From positions 1-64,000 of the forward strand of contig CANDNT010000012.1 in NCBI GenBank assembly GCA_947387485.1: 64,000 nucleotides of DNA, in the 5' to 3' direction. Source of the DNA: Aquimarina rhabdastrellae. GTDB taxonomy: Bacteria > Bacteroidota > Bacteroidia > Flavobacteriales > Flavobacteriaceae. A program made the translations under genes and the position numbers. This document shows positions 17,227 through 25,996 of this stretch, one piece after another (the stretch's first letter is position 1; each line of letters starts with the position of its first letter). The notes beneath the pieces are model-generated. The model worked only from the letters and a program-made list of their open reading frames with translations, was not told the origin of the DNA and searched no databases.

Positions 17227-17814
17227 ATGTATCGAAAATCATTGCCTAAATGTGTAAAAAAAGGTTCATATGAGCCTGTATTATATGGACATCTGTGTTT
17301 TACAGGAGCAGTACCACATAAATGTTCTACTTGTATACATTTGTTTGAAGGAGAATGTACACGAGCTTTAGATAAATTAGATCATTTATTAAGACTTGAT
17401 TATGAGTCTTGTCATATTGCTGGCTCGACTGAGCCTATTGCAATTGAAGTTATAAATGAGGATTCAGTTTTTGTACCTAAAAAATGTGTAAACTGTGAAC
17501 ATATTACTAAATCTGATATTTACGGATATTTTTGTAGTTATGAAAAAGATATATGGAAGGATTTTCCTAGAGATTTAGATTGGGGAGATTGGAAACCTGA
17601 TTATCCATTGATAAGCATAAGAAGGTATCAAAAAAGGAAGACATCATTATTTGATTCAGGATTAGCTGTAATCAATAGAGAATTGATTTTATTATTACAA
17701 AATAAAGAGAAAATCAAAGCAATGAAGCTCTACAGAAGTCTAAATAAAATAGATACAATAAAAGAAACTATGGATGATATAAATGAAATGATGGAGAAAT
17801 TGAATAATAATTAA
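17227..17814 (+). CDS. Uncharacterised protein with two cysteine-rich (zinc-ribbon-like) motifs
   Basis: 195 residues. Two similar cysteine clusters are visible: CSTCIHLFEGEC (about 35-46) and CVNCEHITKSDIYGYFC (about 89-105). Both have a CxxC-(I/E)H start and a third Cys, with more Cys and His residues nearby (LPKC, GHLC, ESCH). This fits two metal-binding sites, possibly zinc ribbons, or a redox site. The C-terminal 70 residues are helical and charged (KEKIKAMKLYRSLNKID). No family is recognised. It follows the 143-residue gene by 18 bp. Confidence 0.6.
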   Translation: MYRKSLPKCVKKGSYEPVLYGHLCFTGAVPHKCSTCIHLFEGECTRALDKLDHLLRLDYESCHIAGSTEPIAIEVINEDSVFVPKKCVNCEHITKSDIYGYFCSYEKDIWKDFPRDLDWGDWKPDYPLISIRRYQKRKTSLFDSGLAVINRELILLLQNKEKIKAMKLYRSLNKIDTIKETMDDINEMMEKLNNN

Positions 17815-17836
17815 AAACTTTTAAAAAGATTAAAAG

Positions 17837-18060
17837 TTACGATATTACTACTAACTCACCTTTTTCATTGGCGAGATGTGTACCCCAATCGTTAGTAACT
17901 TTAATAATAGTAATAAGATCATATGGTACATTAAAGGAATCTTTTTTCCTTGTGATATTTAACATAAAATTAGGTAATGTAAAACTTAATTTACGAACTA
18001 AGAAAACGCTATTAAATAGATCAATAAAATGCTTTGAAATAGTTTAAAAAAAATCTAATT
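17837..18060 (-). pseudogene. Possible gene remnant (C-terminal coding fragment)
   Basis: The minus strand is open for about 75 codons ending in TAA at 17837. It includes an ATG-initiated 42-codon stretch from 17965 (starts MLNITRKKDS, ends KGELVVIS). The composition looks protein-like (KVTNDWGTHLANEKGE) and no start codon precedes the conserved-looking part, so I read it as the tail of a lost gene. It could also be chance; the stretch reaches towards the promoter region of the gene at 18087. Confidence 0.3.
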
Positions 18061-18086
18061 AATGTATATTACCGGTCTATCAAAAG

Positions 18087-19937
18087 ATGATGATTATGCA
18101 AGACAATAAAACAACTAACTATATAAAAAATGTATTAGCTAATATGCCATCTGATTGGCTAAGGCTAACTACACATAGACTTGATATTTATAACGAAGGA
18201 TTAGCAAAAACTGAGTTTTTAGAGCAGTTAGAGCTATTATACAATGAGAATATTTTTGATCTTACCAGTTTGAGTAATTTACCGACAGCGTATGATTATA
18301 TAAGATTAGGACATCCACTATCAAGTGTATTAGAATGGGGAATTGCTAAACTTCATAATTTAAATCCCAAGAGTGTTATTAGTTTTTCGTCTAAAACAGT
18401 ACCTGTATTGGCGGTTCTGCGAAAGAATTTATTCGAAAATAAAAAGACACGTATCGTTCACATGGGATCTTTACCAGTTGCTTTTGATGCTGAGGTGATT
18501 AAAAAAGTATATGGATACGATTTTGAGATTGAACAAATAGATGCTGTAGAAAATATCTCCTCATTTGATGGAAGTACTATATGGATTACAGAACAAGATG
18601 ATGTAGGTAATTTTGAAATACCATCTACAGTAGACTTTCTTATTGCGATTTATCCTGATTTTGGAAGTATTTTGTTGGCAAATGGAACAGCAAATGAAAG
18701 CTATGTTTCAGAAATTCAGCATGTGCGTAGGAGAGAAACCATAGCTATGACTCCGGCAAATTGTTTGGTAGTATTACAAACTTTGGTAGGAGATACTGTT
18801 GAGCATACAATAAGTGATCGACAAGCTAATAAAGCGAGTGTTATTGCTTCAATCAAAGAAATTACAAATGCAGATACAAAGGCTGTTGTAGGTTCTAGTG
18901 GACTTTCTATACAATATGCTATTATGATGGGGTTAGTACATAATGCACAAGAACATCATCCAGAGAAACCTATTCGATTTATTGTTCCACCTAACTGTTA
19001 CGGAGGAACAAATGATCAGGCTAGGAGAGTTGCTGCATGTAATCCTAATATTGAAGTAATGGATTTACCAGTAGATGGAGGTCAAGATATGGTTAAGAGT
19101 GTCGATATTGTTTTAGATACTATTGCAAAAGAAGATGCAGTACCTTATATCATAGCCGAGATACCAACAAATCCAAGAGTTGAAGTTCCAGATCTAGATA
19201 AACTAAGAGAAGTCTTAAGTAGAGAACGAAAAACTAATGATGGAACAACAGCTATAGATCCTGTATTTATTTTGGATCAAACATTCTGCCCTAATGTGCA
19301 TTTCTTAGGAGAGAACGATATATTATCTTCTGTACGCACTATCTCCTATGCTAGTGGATCTAAATTTCCAAGTGGAGGTTTGTGTACAGCGGGATATAGT
19401 ATAGCAAACAAAAAAGCTGAAGCTTTGATGGATAATATAGAGTTTCACCTTGCGCTTTGTGATAATGAAGCAACTGCGTTACAATACGAAATTTTGGCAA
19501 AGCAGTTACCATCAATGAATCAAAGAATTAAAGATGCGTATGCTTATACACGTGAGTTTGTAACATTTGTAAGTAAGACGTTACCAGATGCAAAAATCAA
19601 TTTTGTTTCAGAAGAGTTAGCTGCACAAGGATTTACTCCCTCAGTATTTTCATTAGACCTACCAACCAAAGGAGCTACAGAAGAAGAAAAAGAGACTTAC
19701 AAAAGAGCATTGAATCTAAAATTAATCAATCTTATGATTAATGAAATTCCTAATGAGAGTAAGTTTTGTGTTAGCTATGGACAATTAAAAGGATGTTATT
19801 GGACCATCCCAGCTACATCGACACAAGGAACTACCAAAGAAGGAGATAAAGATTATATAGTTCGTGTAGCACTATCAGGTAGTATGGATTTAGAATTACA
19901 TAAAAAGGTGTTTACAGATTTTGTTAACAGTCTGTAG
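18087..19937 (+). CDS. PLP-dependent Cys/Met-metabolism-type enzyme (large form)
   Basis: 616 residues. The C-terminal two thirds match the cystathionine gamma-synthase/gamma-lyase superfamily: GSSGLSIQYAIMMGL (about 269-283), PNCYGGTNDQARRVA, EIPTNPRVEVPDLDKL, an Asp in FILDQTFCPN, and the PLP lysine in SYASGSKFPSGGLCTAGY. The extra N-terminal ~240 residues are unusual for family members of about 400. Related enzymes eliminate or replace groups on the beta or gamma carbon of sulphur amino acids; the substrate here is not clear. Three ATGs (codons 1, 2 and 4) are clustered at the start. A strong terminator follows. Confidence 0.75.
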   Translation: MMIMQDNKTTNYIKNVLANMPSDWLRLTTHRLDIYNEGLAKTEFLEQLELLYNENIFDLTSLSNLPTAYDYIRLGHPLSSVLEWGIAKLHNLNPKSVISFSSKTVPVLAVLRKNLFENKKTRIVHMGSLPVAFDAEVIKKVYGYDFEIEQIDAVENISSFDGSTIWITEQDDVGNFEIPSTVDFLIAIYPDFGSILLANGTANESYVSEIQHVRRRETIAMTPANCLVVLQTLVGDTVEHTISDRQANKASVIASIKEITNADTKAVVGSSGLSIQYAIMMGLVHNAQEHHPEKPIRFIVPPNCYGGTNDQARRVAACNPNIEVMDLPVDGGQDMVKSVDIVLDTIAKEDAVPYIIAEIPTNPRVEVPDLDKLREVLSRERKTNDGTTAIDPVFILDQTFCPNVHFLGENDILSSVRTISYASGSKFPSGGLCTAGYSIANKKAEALMDNIEFHLALCDNEATALQYEILAKQLPSMNQRIKDAYAYTREFVTFVSKTLPDAKINFVSEELAAQGFTPSVFSLDLPTKGATEEEKETYKRALNLKLINLMINEIPNESKFCVSYGQLKGCYWTIPATSTQGTTKEGDKDYIVRVALSGSMDLELHKKVFTDFVNSL

Positions 19938-19945
19938 TTTCAATA

Positions 19946-19983
19946 AAAAAAGAATAGTTGTATTAATACGACTATTCTTTTTT
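19946..19983. terminator. Strong terminator after the PLP enzyme
   Basis: AAAAAGAATAGTTGTA pairs with TACGACTATTCTTTTT in a long stem with one wobble pair, a small loop and a run of T at the end. It begins 9 bases after the stop at 19937. Confidence 0.85.
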
Positions 19984-20017
19984 AAAACATAAATTTATCT
20001 TAAAAACATAAGATATT

Positions 20018-20049
20018 AGTTGTACATACAACTTTATGTTTTACCTTTG
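20018..20049 (+). promoter_or_regulatory. Promoter and operator of the MarR gene
   Basis: AGTTGTA-CA-TACAACT (20018-20033) is an inverted repeat that covers the -33 TTG (20020-20022). The -7 box TACCTTTG (20042-20049) fits TAnnTTTG exactly, with a 19-bp spacer. The same 14 bases AGTTGTACATACAA recur in reverse at 20544-20557 before the oxidoreductase, so this is very likely the operator of the regulator encoded directly downstream. Confidence 0.75.
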
Positions 20050-20064
20050 CAACAATAAAAGTTA

Positions 20065-20502
20065 ATGGAAGATTCAAAAACTACATATCAAGAATGTTGT
20101 CTTTATTTTACATCTAATTCATTGTCACGATTCATCAATACAATGGCTGAAGATGCATTTAAAATAACAGGTTTATCACCATCATATGCTCACTTAATGA
20201 TTTTATTACTAGAAGAACCTGGTTTGAGTCAGAATGAAATATGTAATAGAATGAATGTTAAAGCATCAACTATGACACGTTTTATAGATAAATTGCTTTA
20301 TATGAACTATGTAGAAAGAAGGCAAGAAGGGAGAAAGGTTTATATATATGCAACAGAACAAGGAGAAAAACTTAGAGTAAAAATAGATGAAGCCATGACT
20401 ATTTTGTTTGAAAATTATTGTAAAATCTTAGGGAGAGATTTTGCTGTAAAATTAACAGCAGATATTCATCAAGCAAATGAAATACTAAAAAAGAAAGGAT
20501 AA
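20065..20502 (+). CDS. MarR-family transcriptional regulator
   Basis: 145 residues. A winged helix-turn-helix is visible at about 48-100: LSQNEICNRMNVKASTMTRFIDKLLYMNYVERRQEGRKVYIYATEQGEKL, the usual MarR recognition helix and wing. An N-terminal CC pair (QECCLYF, residues 11-12) could sense oxidants or quinones, by analogy with thiol-sensing MarR proteins; this is inference. It sits between two copies of one operator and just before a flavodoxin-fold oxidoreductase, so it probably represses both itself and that enzyme. Confidence 0.88.
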   Translation: MEDSKTTYQECCLYFTSNSLSRFINTMAEDAFKITGLSPSYAHLMILLLEEPGLSQNEICNRMNVKASTMTRFIDKLLYMNYVERRQEGRKVYIYATEQGEKLRVKIDEAMTILFENYCKILGRDFAVKLTADIHQANEILKKKG

Positions 20503-20531
20503 AACTCTTTTAAAGGAGTTTAATTTTTTTT
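20502..20531 (+). terminator. Terminator after the MarR gene
   Basis: AAACTCTTT pairs with AAGGAGTTT (20502-20521, one wobble), then a run of eight T (20524-20531). The next gene has its own operator, so the two genes are separate units. Confidence 0.75.
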
Positions 20532-20543
20532 GAATAAAATAAA

Positions 20544-20557
20544 TTGTATGTACAACT
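20544..20557 (+). promoter_or_regulatory. Second copy of the MarR operator
   Basis: TTGTATGTACAACT is the exact reverse complement of AGTTGTACATACAA at 20018-20031. It lies 13 bases before the ATG at 20571, where a bound repressor would block transcription start. Confidence 0.7.
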
Positions 20558-20570
20558 AAATAATAATGTA

Positions 20571-21515
20571 ATGAAAACTTTAATCTTAGTTTCTCACCCT
20601 AATATTGAAAGGTCAATAGCTAATAAAACCATAATCAAACAGGCAGAAGAGAGAATAGAAACAATTGAAATCAGGCATTTAGAAAAATTATATCCTGATT
20701 TTAAAATAGATGTAGAAGCAGAACAAAAAGCTTTAGCAGCAGCAGATATTATCATATTACAACATCCATTTTATTGGTATAGTGTTCCCGCTATGTTAAA
20801 ACAATGGTTTGATACCGTTTGGACTTGGGGTTTTGCATATGGTCAAGGAGGAGATAAACTAAAGGATAAACATTTAATTCAATCTATAACTGTAGGAGGA
20901 CCGAAAGAAGCTTATACACCGCTTGGCTATAATCATTTTGAGATAGAAGAATTTTTGAGACCTGTACAACAATCAGTTTATTTGGCACAGTTAAAATATC
21001 ATAAACCGATTTATTCGTTTCGTAATTTTTATGCAGAAAATATATGGAACTCCGTAACCGAAGTGCAGCATAATGCTAAAAAGCATGCTACAAGACTAAT
21101 CTCTGTTATAGAGAATATTTCGAAAAGTAATACAGAAAAAGTAGAGAAGTTTATATATGAATGGTTTAAACATTTCGATATTTTAGACGAGAATGGATAC
21201 TTTACACAATACTTAGATACTAATGTTTTGATGAAATTTCCAGAAAAAGGTGAATTTAATGGTCATGATGGTTTTCATAAATGGTATAACGAAACCAAAG
21301 CAGATTTTATAGGAAATACAACACATGATATTAATGGTCTAAATATAAAAGAAGTTGAAAAAGATACATTTCAAATTACAATGAACATCCAATTAGGAGC
21401 AACAACAATTGCTGAAGAAAAACTAAAACTTGATGCTAGAGAAAGTTGGATGTTAGTTTGGGATACCACCAGTGACAGACCAATTATTAAAGAATACTTT
21501 GTTAATACTAAATAA
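20571..21515 (+). CDS. NAD(P)H-dependent oxidoreductase fused to an NTF2/SnoaL-like domain
   Basis: 314 residues from the ATG at 20571; an earlier in-frame ATG at 20544 lies inside the operator and is rejected. Residues 1-180 are a flavodoxin-fold quinone reductase of the KefF/MdaB type: MKTLILVSHPNIERS, ADIIILQHPFYWYSVPAMLKQWFDTVWTWGFAYG (a typical flavin/dimer region) and TVGGPKEAYTPLGYN. The last ~125 residues (YEWFKHFDILDENGYFTQYLDTNVLMKFP ... WMLVWDTTSDRPIIKEYFV) look like a SnoaL/NTF2-like cone fold. The fusion is unusual. The enzyme probably reduces quinones or other electrophiles sensed by the neighbouring MarR protein. Confidence 0.8.
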   Translation: MKTLILVSHPNIERSIANKTIIKQAEERIETIEIRHLEKLYPDFKIDVEAEQKALAAADIIILQHPFYWYSVPAMLKQWFDTVWTWGFAYGQGGDKLKDKHLIQSITVGGPKEAYTPLGYNHFEIEEFLRPVQQSVYLAQLKYHKPIYSFRNFYAENIWNSVTEVQHNAKKHATRLISVIENISKSNTEKVEKFIYEWFKHFDILDENGYFTQYLDTNVLMKFPEKGEFNGHDGFHKWYNETKADFIGNTTHDINGLNIKEVEKDTFQITMNIQLGATTIAEEKLKLDARESWMLVWDTTSDRPIIKEYFVNTK

Positions 21516-21549
21516 TAGAAAGGAACATTATTTCATCAATATCTCTCAT

Positions 21550-21578
21550 AGTCCTAATTAATTAGGGCTATTTTTTTT
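21550..21578 (+). terminator. Terminator after the oxidoreductase fusion
   Basis: AGTCCTAATTAATTAGGGCT (21550-21569) folds into a 9-bp stem with one wobble pair and is followed by eight T. Confidence 0.8.
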
Positions 21579-21643
21579 AATACAATTTGTAACCAATTAT
21601 ATAGAATTTACCTCTTAGAAAAATAAGAAATCAATTTATAAAT

Positions 21644-22744
21644 ATGAGGTTAATTAAAAAGATAATAATTGTAATTGGATTAATGTTGTTATGTATGAAA
21701 GCAAAGTCTAATGATATCACTGGCTTTTGTACCAATGAAATAGTTGATATTAAAGAAGTTGATCTTGTTATATCAAGAGCTAATATTAAAATAGGAGGAA
21801 GTTTAATGATTCCTACTCATAAAAAAACTAAAGCATTAGTAATTATGAGCTCGGGGAGTGGACCTCAAGACAGAGATGAAACGCTTGATGGATTTAAAGT
21901 TTTTAAAGAGTTAGTACAAGAGCTGGCATCTCAAGGAATAGCTTCGTTTAGATATGATGATAGAGGAATAGGAGAAAGTACTGGAGATTTTGTAAATAGT
22001 ACACTTCAAGATCATTCGAACGATTTACGAAGCATCATCAGTTTTTTTAAAGAACATAAAAAATATCCTTTTAATGAGTTTATTTTATTAGGACATAGTC
22101 AAGGTGGAATTGTAACTGCAAATGTAGCTGTTGATAATAAAGATGTTAAACAACTTATACTGATGGGCGCTCCGGCAGTACCACTGATCGAAGTAGTTTT
22201 ATATCAAGTTAGACAGGAGTATGAACAGAAAGAAATTGATAAGTCATATGTAGAAGACTTGGTCTCTGCACATAATAGATTAATGAGCGCGATTAAGAAG
22301 AATAAGAATATAGACAATGCACTTAAAATATTTAGGAGAAGTACTATAGCTATATTAACTAAGCTTGAAAAAGATAATGATGTTGAAATGTCTAAAATAA
22401 CAAAAGTAGCAGATGATATCGCCAAAGAACATAGAATAATCTATGATTTACCATCACTAACATCTTTTTTATATCATGATCCATCAAGTGATTACGAAAA
22501 ACTAAAAATACCTGTTTTAGGATTATTTGGAGGTAAGGACCTACAAGTGACTATTGCTCAAAACAAAGATCGTATGGAAAATGCGCTTTTAAAATCAGGT
22601 ACTATATATGACTTTCTAACCTTTAATGAAGCTAATCATTATTTTCAAAAAGCTGTAACAGGACAAAAAGAAGAATACGGAACATTAGTTCCCAAATTTG
22701 TAGATAATTTTTCAAGAGCAATTTCTGCTTGGATTCTTAAGTAG
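21644..22744 (+). CDS. Exported alpha/beta hydrolase
   Basis: 366 residues. A signal peptide (IIIVIGLMLLCMKAKS) precedes an alpha/beta-hydrolase fold of the type annotated as serine aminopeptidase or esterase. The nucleophile is S152 in LLGHSQGG, the acid is probably Asp in LFGGKDLQV and the histidine is in NEANHYFQ. The SGSGPQDRDET and RYDDRGIGESTG motifs are those of family members with an oxyanion-hole loop. A helical cap of about 100 residues lies between the strands. The substrate is unknown. It stands alone between a terminator and an AraC gene. Confidence 0.82.
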   Translation: MRLIKKIIIVIGLMLLCMKAKSNDITGFCTNEIVDIKEVDLVISRANIKIGGSLMIPTHKKTKALVIMSSGSGPQDRDETLDGFKVFKELVQELASQGIASFRYDDRGIGESTGDFVNSTLQDHSNDLRSIISFFKEHKKYPFNEFILLGHSQGGIVTANVAVDNKDVKQLILMGAPAVPLIEVVLYQVRQEYEQKEIDKSYVEDLVSAHNRLMSAIKKNKNIDNALKIFRRSTIAILTKLEKDNDVEMSKITKVADDIAKEHRIIYDLPSLTSFLYHDPSSDYEKLKIPVLGLFGGKDLQVTIAQNKDRMENALLKSGTIYDFLTFNEANHYFQKAVTGQKEEYGTLVPKFVDNFSRAISAWILK

Positions 22745-22893
22745 AAATTAGTTTTTTAAATCACTTGAGATTAGTTATTGTTTTAGAATGAATTAATAAT
22801 TTGAGAATAATTGTATGTTCTGCTAGACGAGATTAAATATTTTTATTTAGTATCTTGTAAATTCGGATTAATTTTTGATTGCGTTTAGTAGTA

Positions 22894-23748
22894 ATGAAAT
22901 TGCAAGAACACTTACAGTATATAGAGATAAATAAAGTATCCAATTTATTTAACAGTAAAATTGTTTTATCTAAGTTTAATCAATTTTCAAATAAAAAAAA
23001 TGATTCTCCTTTATCTATTAAAATGGTATTAGAAGGAGAAGAATGTTATCAATTAAACAAGCAATATTATAGATTAAAAAAGAATAACTATATCATTGTA
23101 AATCAAGGAGAAAATTTTGAGGTGACTATAGATTCAAAACAAACTACAAATGGGTTGTGTATTTATCCTCCAATTGCGATAATTAATGATGTTTTTTCAT
23201 CGTGTTTTTTAAATAGATATACTAATGTATTGGATAATGTTACTGATATTGAAAATTTATTTTTTACGACACATCGATATAATATAAATTATACTTCTTT
23301 TGGAAAATATATAAAAAGCCATCTATATCAAATTCTTAATGCTTATAAAAATGATGTTGATTTTCATGAATTCTATTGTGGTTTGGCAGAAAGTATGATT
23401 GGAGATCAAATAGAAGTAGAAAAAAAATTAATAGAACTTCAAGTATCAAAACGACAAACCAGAGAAGAATTGTTTAGACGCTTAAGTATTGTAAGAGAGT
23501 ATATTCATGAAAATCAAGATGAGATATTCAGTTTAGAAAAATTAAGTCAGTTATCAAATCTATCTAAATATCATTTTACAAGAAGCTTTAAACAACTTTA
23601 CAAAAAGAGTCCTTATCAATATGTATTAACCTTAAAGTTAATGAAAGCTCAACAGTTAAAAGAGAAAGGGTATTCTTTTAAAGAGATATCTGATAGTATT
23701 GGTTTTTCTGATGTTAAAAACCTTAAAAAGAAACTCAGAAATTTCTAA
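22894..23748 (+). CDS. AraC-family transcriptional regulator
   Basis: 284 residues from the ATG at 22894; the frame is open from a TTG 15 bases earlier, which I do not favour. The N-terminal ~190 residues are a cupin-like sensor region. The C-terminal double helix-turn-helix covers about 185-284: REYIHENQDEIFSLEKLSQLSNLSKYHFTRSFKQLYKKSPYQYVLTLKLMKAQQLKEKGYSFKEISDSIGFSD. The protein stops soon after the second helix. It sits about 100 bp before the three-gene unit at 23846-27698 and is the obvious candidate to control it. Confidence 0.88.
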   Translation: MKLQEHLQYIEINKVSNLFNSKIVLSKFNQFSNKKNDSPLSIKMVLEGEECYQLNKQYYRLKKNNYIIVNQGENFEVTIDSKQTTNGLCIYPPIAIINDVFSSCFLNRYTNVLDNVTDIENLFFTTHRYNINYTSFGKYIKSHLYQILNAYKNDVDFHEFYCGLAESMIGDQIEVEKKLIELQVSKRQTREELFRRLSIVREYIHENQDEIFSLEKLSQLSNLSKYHFTRSFKQLYKKSPYQYVLTLKLMKAQQLKEKGYSFKEISDSIGFSDVKNLKKKLRNF

Positions 23749-23845
23749 TTAGCAATTTTTACCCCTTTATGAATATCAAATCTAGATACATTTGTTTTTA
23801 AACATTAGGAGCTATTTATCAAATAACTCTTTAAAATAAAAACGA

Positions 23846-25996
23846 ATGATCTCTAGAATTCTATGTATAAGCTTTCTACTCTGTATTCAGAATGTAATAA
23901 TCGCTCAGAAAAAGACATATGAAACTGAAGAAATACTAAATGTAAGTTATTATAATAATTCGACTAAAGATTCTATATATACAAAACTTAATATTGTTTT
24001 ACCTAAAGGAATAGAAAATCCGCCTGTTCTTATGTGGCTTGGAGGTGGAGCATGGGCTTATGTAGATAGGCATAAACAAATGGATTTAAGTAGAAATCTT
24101 GCAAAGCAAGGAATAGCGGTTATATCTGTTGGACATAGATTAAGCCCAGCCTTATTAGAAGGAAGACCTAAAAGAGATAGTGGTGTTAAGCATCCAGAGC
24201 ATATTAAAGATGTAGCAAAAGCATTTGCTTGGATTTATAAAAACGAAAAGAAATATAATTACGATACAAATAATATTTTTGTTGGAGGTTATTCTTGTGG
24301 AGCACACCTAAGTGCTTTGTTGGCTGCTGATAAAAAGTATGTAGAGGCTTTAGGTTTAAAAACAAACTTGATTAAAGGAATTATCCCAATAGCAGGAGCT
24401 TATAACATCCCTTTATATAAAAAGCTATTAGAAGAGGTAAATCCAAATTATATTACCAATCATATTAATCCAGTTTTTGGAAAATCGAATAGTGAACATA
24501 TAGAAGCTTCACCATTAACTTATGTAGAGCATTTGACTATGCCAATTTTATTAATTAATGAAGGTCAAACATATATTTACAATGGCGATTTTGAAGAAAG
24601 AATCATTCAAAATGGTAATAAAAACTTTGAAGTAATCAATTTATATGATCAAACTCATCTAAGTTTATGGACAGAACTTTCTGAAAACCCGAATAGTATT
24701 AATAGGGATTTAATTACAGCATTTATAACTAAGCATGCGTCTAAATCATTAACACAATGGAACACTTTTGTAGGTAGATTTGTAGAAAGCTACAAAAGTT
24801 TTAATATTCCTATTTTAAAGGCTTCTTATATTGAAAATATTGAAGCAGTACAGCGTACAGAAGAACTTGATAAGCAAGAAAACTTCTTTAGAGGTATACA
24901 AAAAGAATTACCAAAATATGCTACAGTAAATTTATCTTCAAATGATTGGTTAGATTATCAATTAATAAATTATGAAACTGAATTAAATCTAGAGCGAATA
25001 GAAATAGAAAAACAATGGAGTAAATTAAAGCCAGATTCTATTTCTAAATTAGGGATCTATCATGTTCCATTAGCAAAAAAATGGTACCCATACTTCCTAA
25101 AGAAATGGATTGATATTGAAGTAAGCCCAGATGAGCTCTTCAATTTTGGATTAAAGGAAGTTGATCGTGTTACATCAAAAATTGAAGATATTCAAAAGAA
25201 GCTAGAAATGGATAATCTTACCTTCGAAAAACATATTTCTCAAGAATCTTTCTTTTATTCAAACGAAAGAGAAGTTCAAAAGGCTTTCGAAAAAAAACAA
25301 GAAATAGTAGATCAAAAAACAAAAGAACTTTTTCCATATTTAGAAGAAATAGATAAAGTAACCATATCCAAAGGAGAAAATCCAGCAATGGCTAAAGTAC
25401 CAGCCTTTTATAATCCATTTAGTAAAGTCTTTTATTACAATTATTTTGATAAACCATATAATAAAAGACAAATAGGATGGACGTATATTCATGAAGGGAT
25501 CCCTGGACATCATTATCAAATGAGTTTAGAGAAGATTTTGTCAAGATCAGAAGTTCAGAAATTATTTGAATATTTTGGTTATATAGAAGGTTATGCTGCT
25601 TATGTAGAAGAAATAGGATATGATTTAGAAGCGTATCAAACTATTTATGATGAGCTAGGTAAATGGGAATGGGACTTGATACGATCGGTGAGAGTACCTT
25701 TAGATATCGGAATTAATTATTATGGATGGGATGATACCAAAGCTTTAAAATTTTGGAAGCAACATATTCACGGAAAAGATGATATTGCGCTAAGAGAAAT
25801 AAACCGAATAAAACAATGGCCTGCTCAAGTGATTACTTATAAATATGGAGCAGATAAATTATTACAGTTAAAACAATTAGCTGTAGAGGAAAAAGATTTT
25901 TCAATGAAAAAATTTCATACAAAAATACTTGAAAATGGAGTATTGCCGATATCTATTTTGAAGAAAATGTTCCATAAAAAACTAGCTGAAAAATGA
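23846..25996 (+). CDS. Secreted fusion: alpha/beta hydrolase + DUF885 metallopeptidase-like domain
   Basis: 716 residues with a signal peptide (cleavage near IIAQ). Residues ~40-300 are an alpha/beta hydrolase of the BD-FAE/esterase type: oxyanion motif GGGAWAYVDRHKQ, nucleophile S150 in GGYSCGAH, acid and histidine near ILLINEGQT and DQTHLSLW. Residues ~305-716 match DUF885: HEGIPGHHYQ (about 548-557), EGYAAYVEE, RSVRVPLDIGINYYGW and WPAQVITYKYGADK. The His/Glu motif suggests a zinc hydrolase. DUF885 proteins are normally 550 or more residues, so this one is shortened. Both halves keep their active-site motifs. It overlaps the next gene by 4 bp. Confidence 0.75.
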   Translation: MISRILCISFLLCIQNVIIAQKKTYETEEILNVSYYNNSTKDSIYTKLNIVLPKGIENPPVLMWLGGGAWAYVDRHKQMDLSRNLAKQGIAVISVGHRLSPALLEGRPKRDSGVKHPEHIKDVAKAFAWIYKNEKKYNYDTNNIFVGGYSCGAHLSALLAADKKYVEALGLKTNLIKGIIPIAGAYNIPLYKKLLEEVNPNYITNHINPVFGKSNSEHIEASPLTYVEHLTMPILLINEGQTYIYNGDFEERIIQNGNKNFEVINLYDQTHLSLWTELSENPNSINRDLITAFITKHASKSLTQWNTFVGRFVESYKSFNIPILKASYIENIEAVQRTEELDKQENFFRGIQKELPKYATVNLSSNDWLDYQLINYETELNLERIEIEKQWSKLKPDSISKLGIYHVPLAKKWYPYFLKKWIDIEVSPDELFNFGLKEVDRVTSKIEDIQKKLEMDNLTFEKHISQESFFYSNEREVQKAFEKKQEIVDQKTKELFPYLEEIDKVTISKGENPAMAKVPAFYNPFSKVFYYNYFDKPYNKRQIGWTYIHEGIPGHHYQMSLEKILSRSEVQKLFEYFGYIEGYAAYVEEIGYDLEAYQTIYDELGKWEWDLIRSVRVPLDIGINYYGWDDTKALKFWKQHIHGKDDIALREINRIKQWPAQVITYKYGADKLLQLKQLAVEEKDFSMKKFHTKILENGVLPISILKKMFHKKLAEK

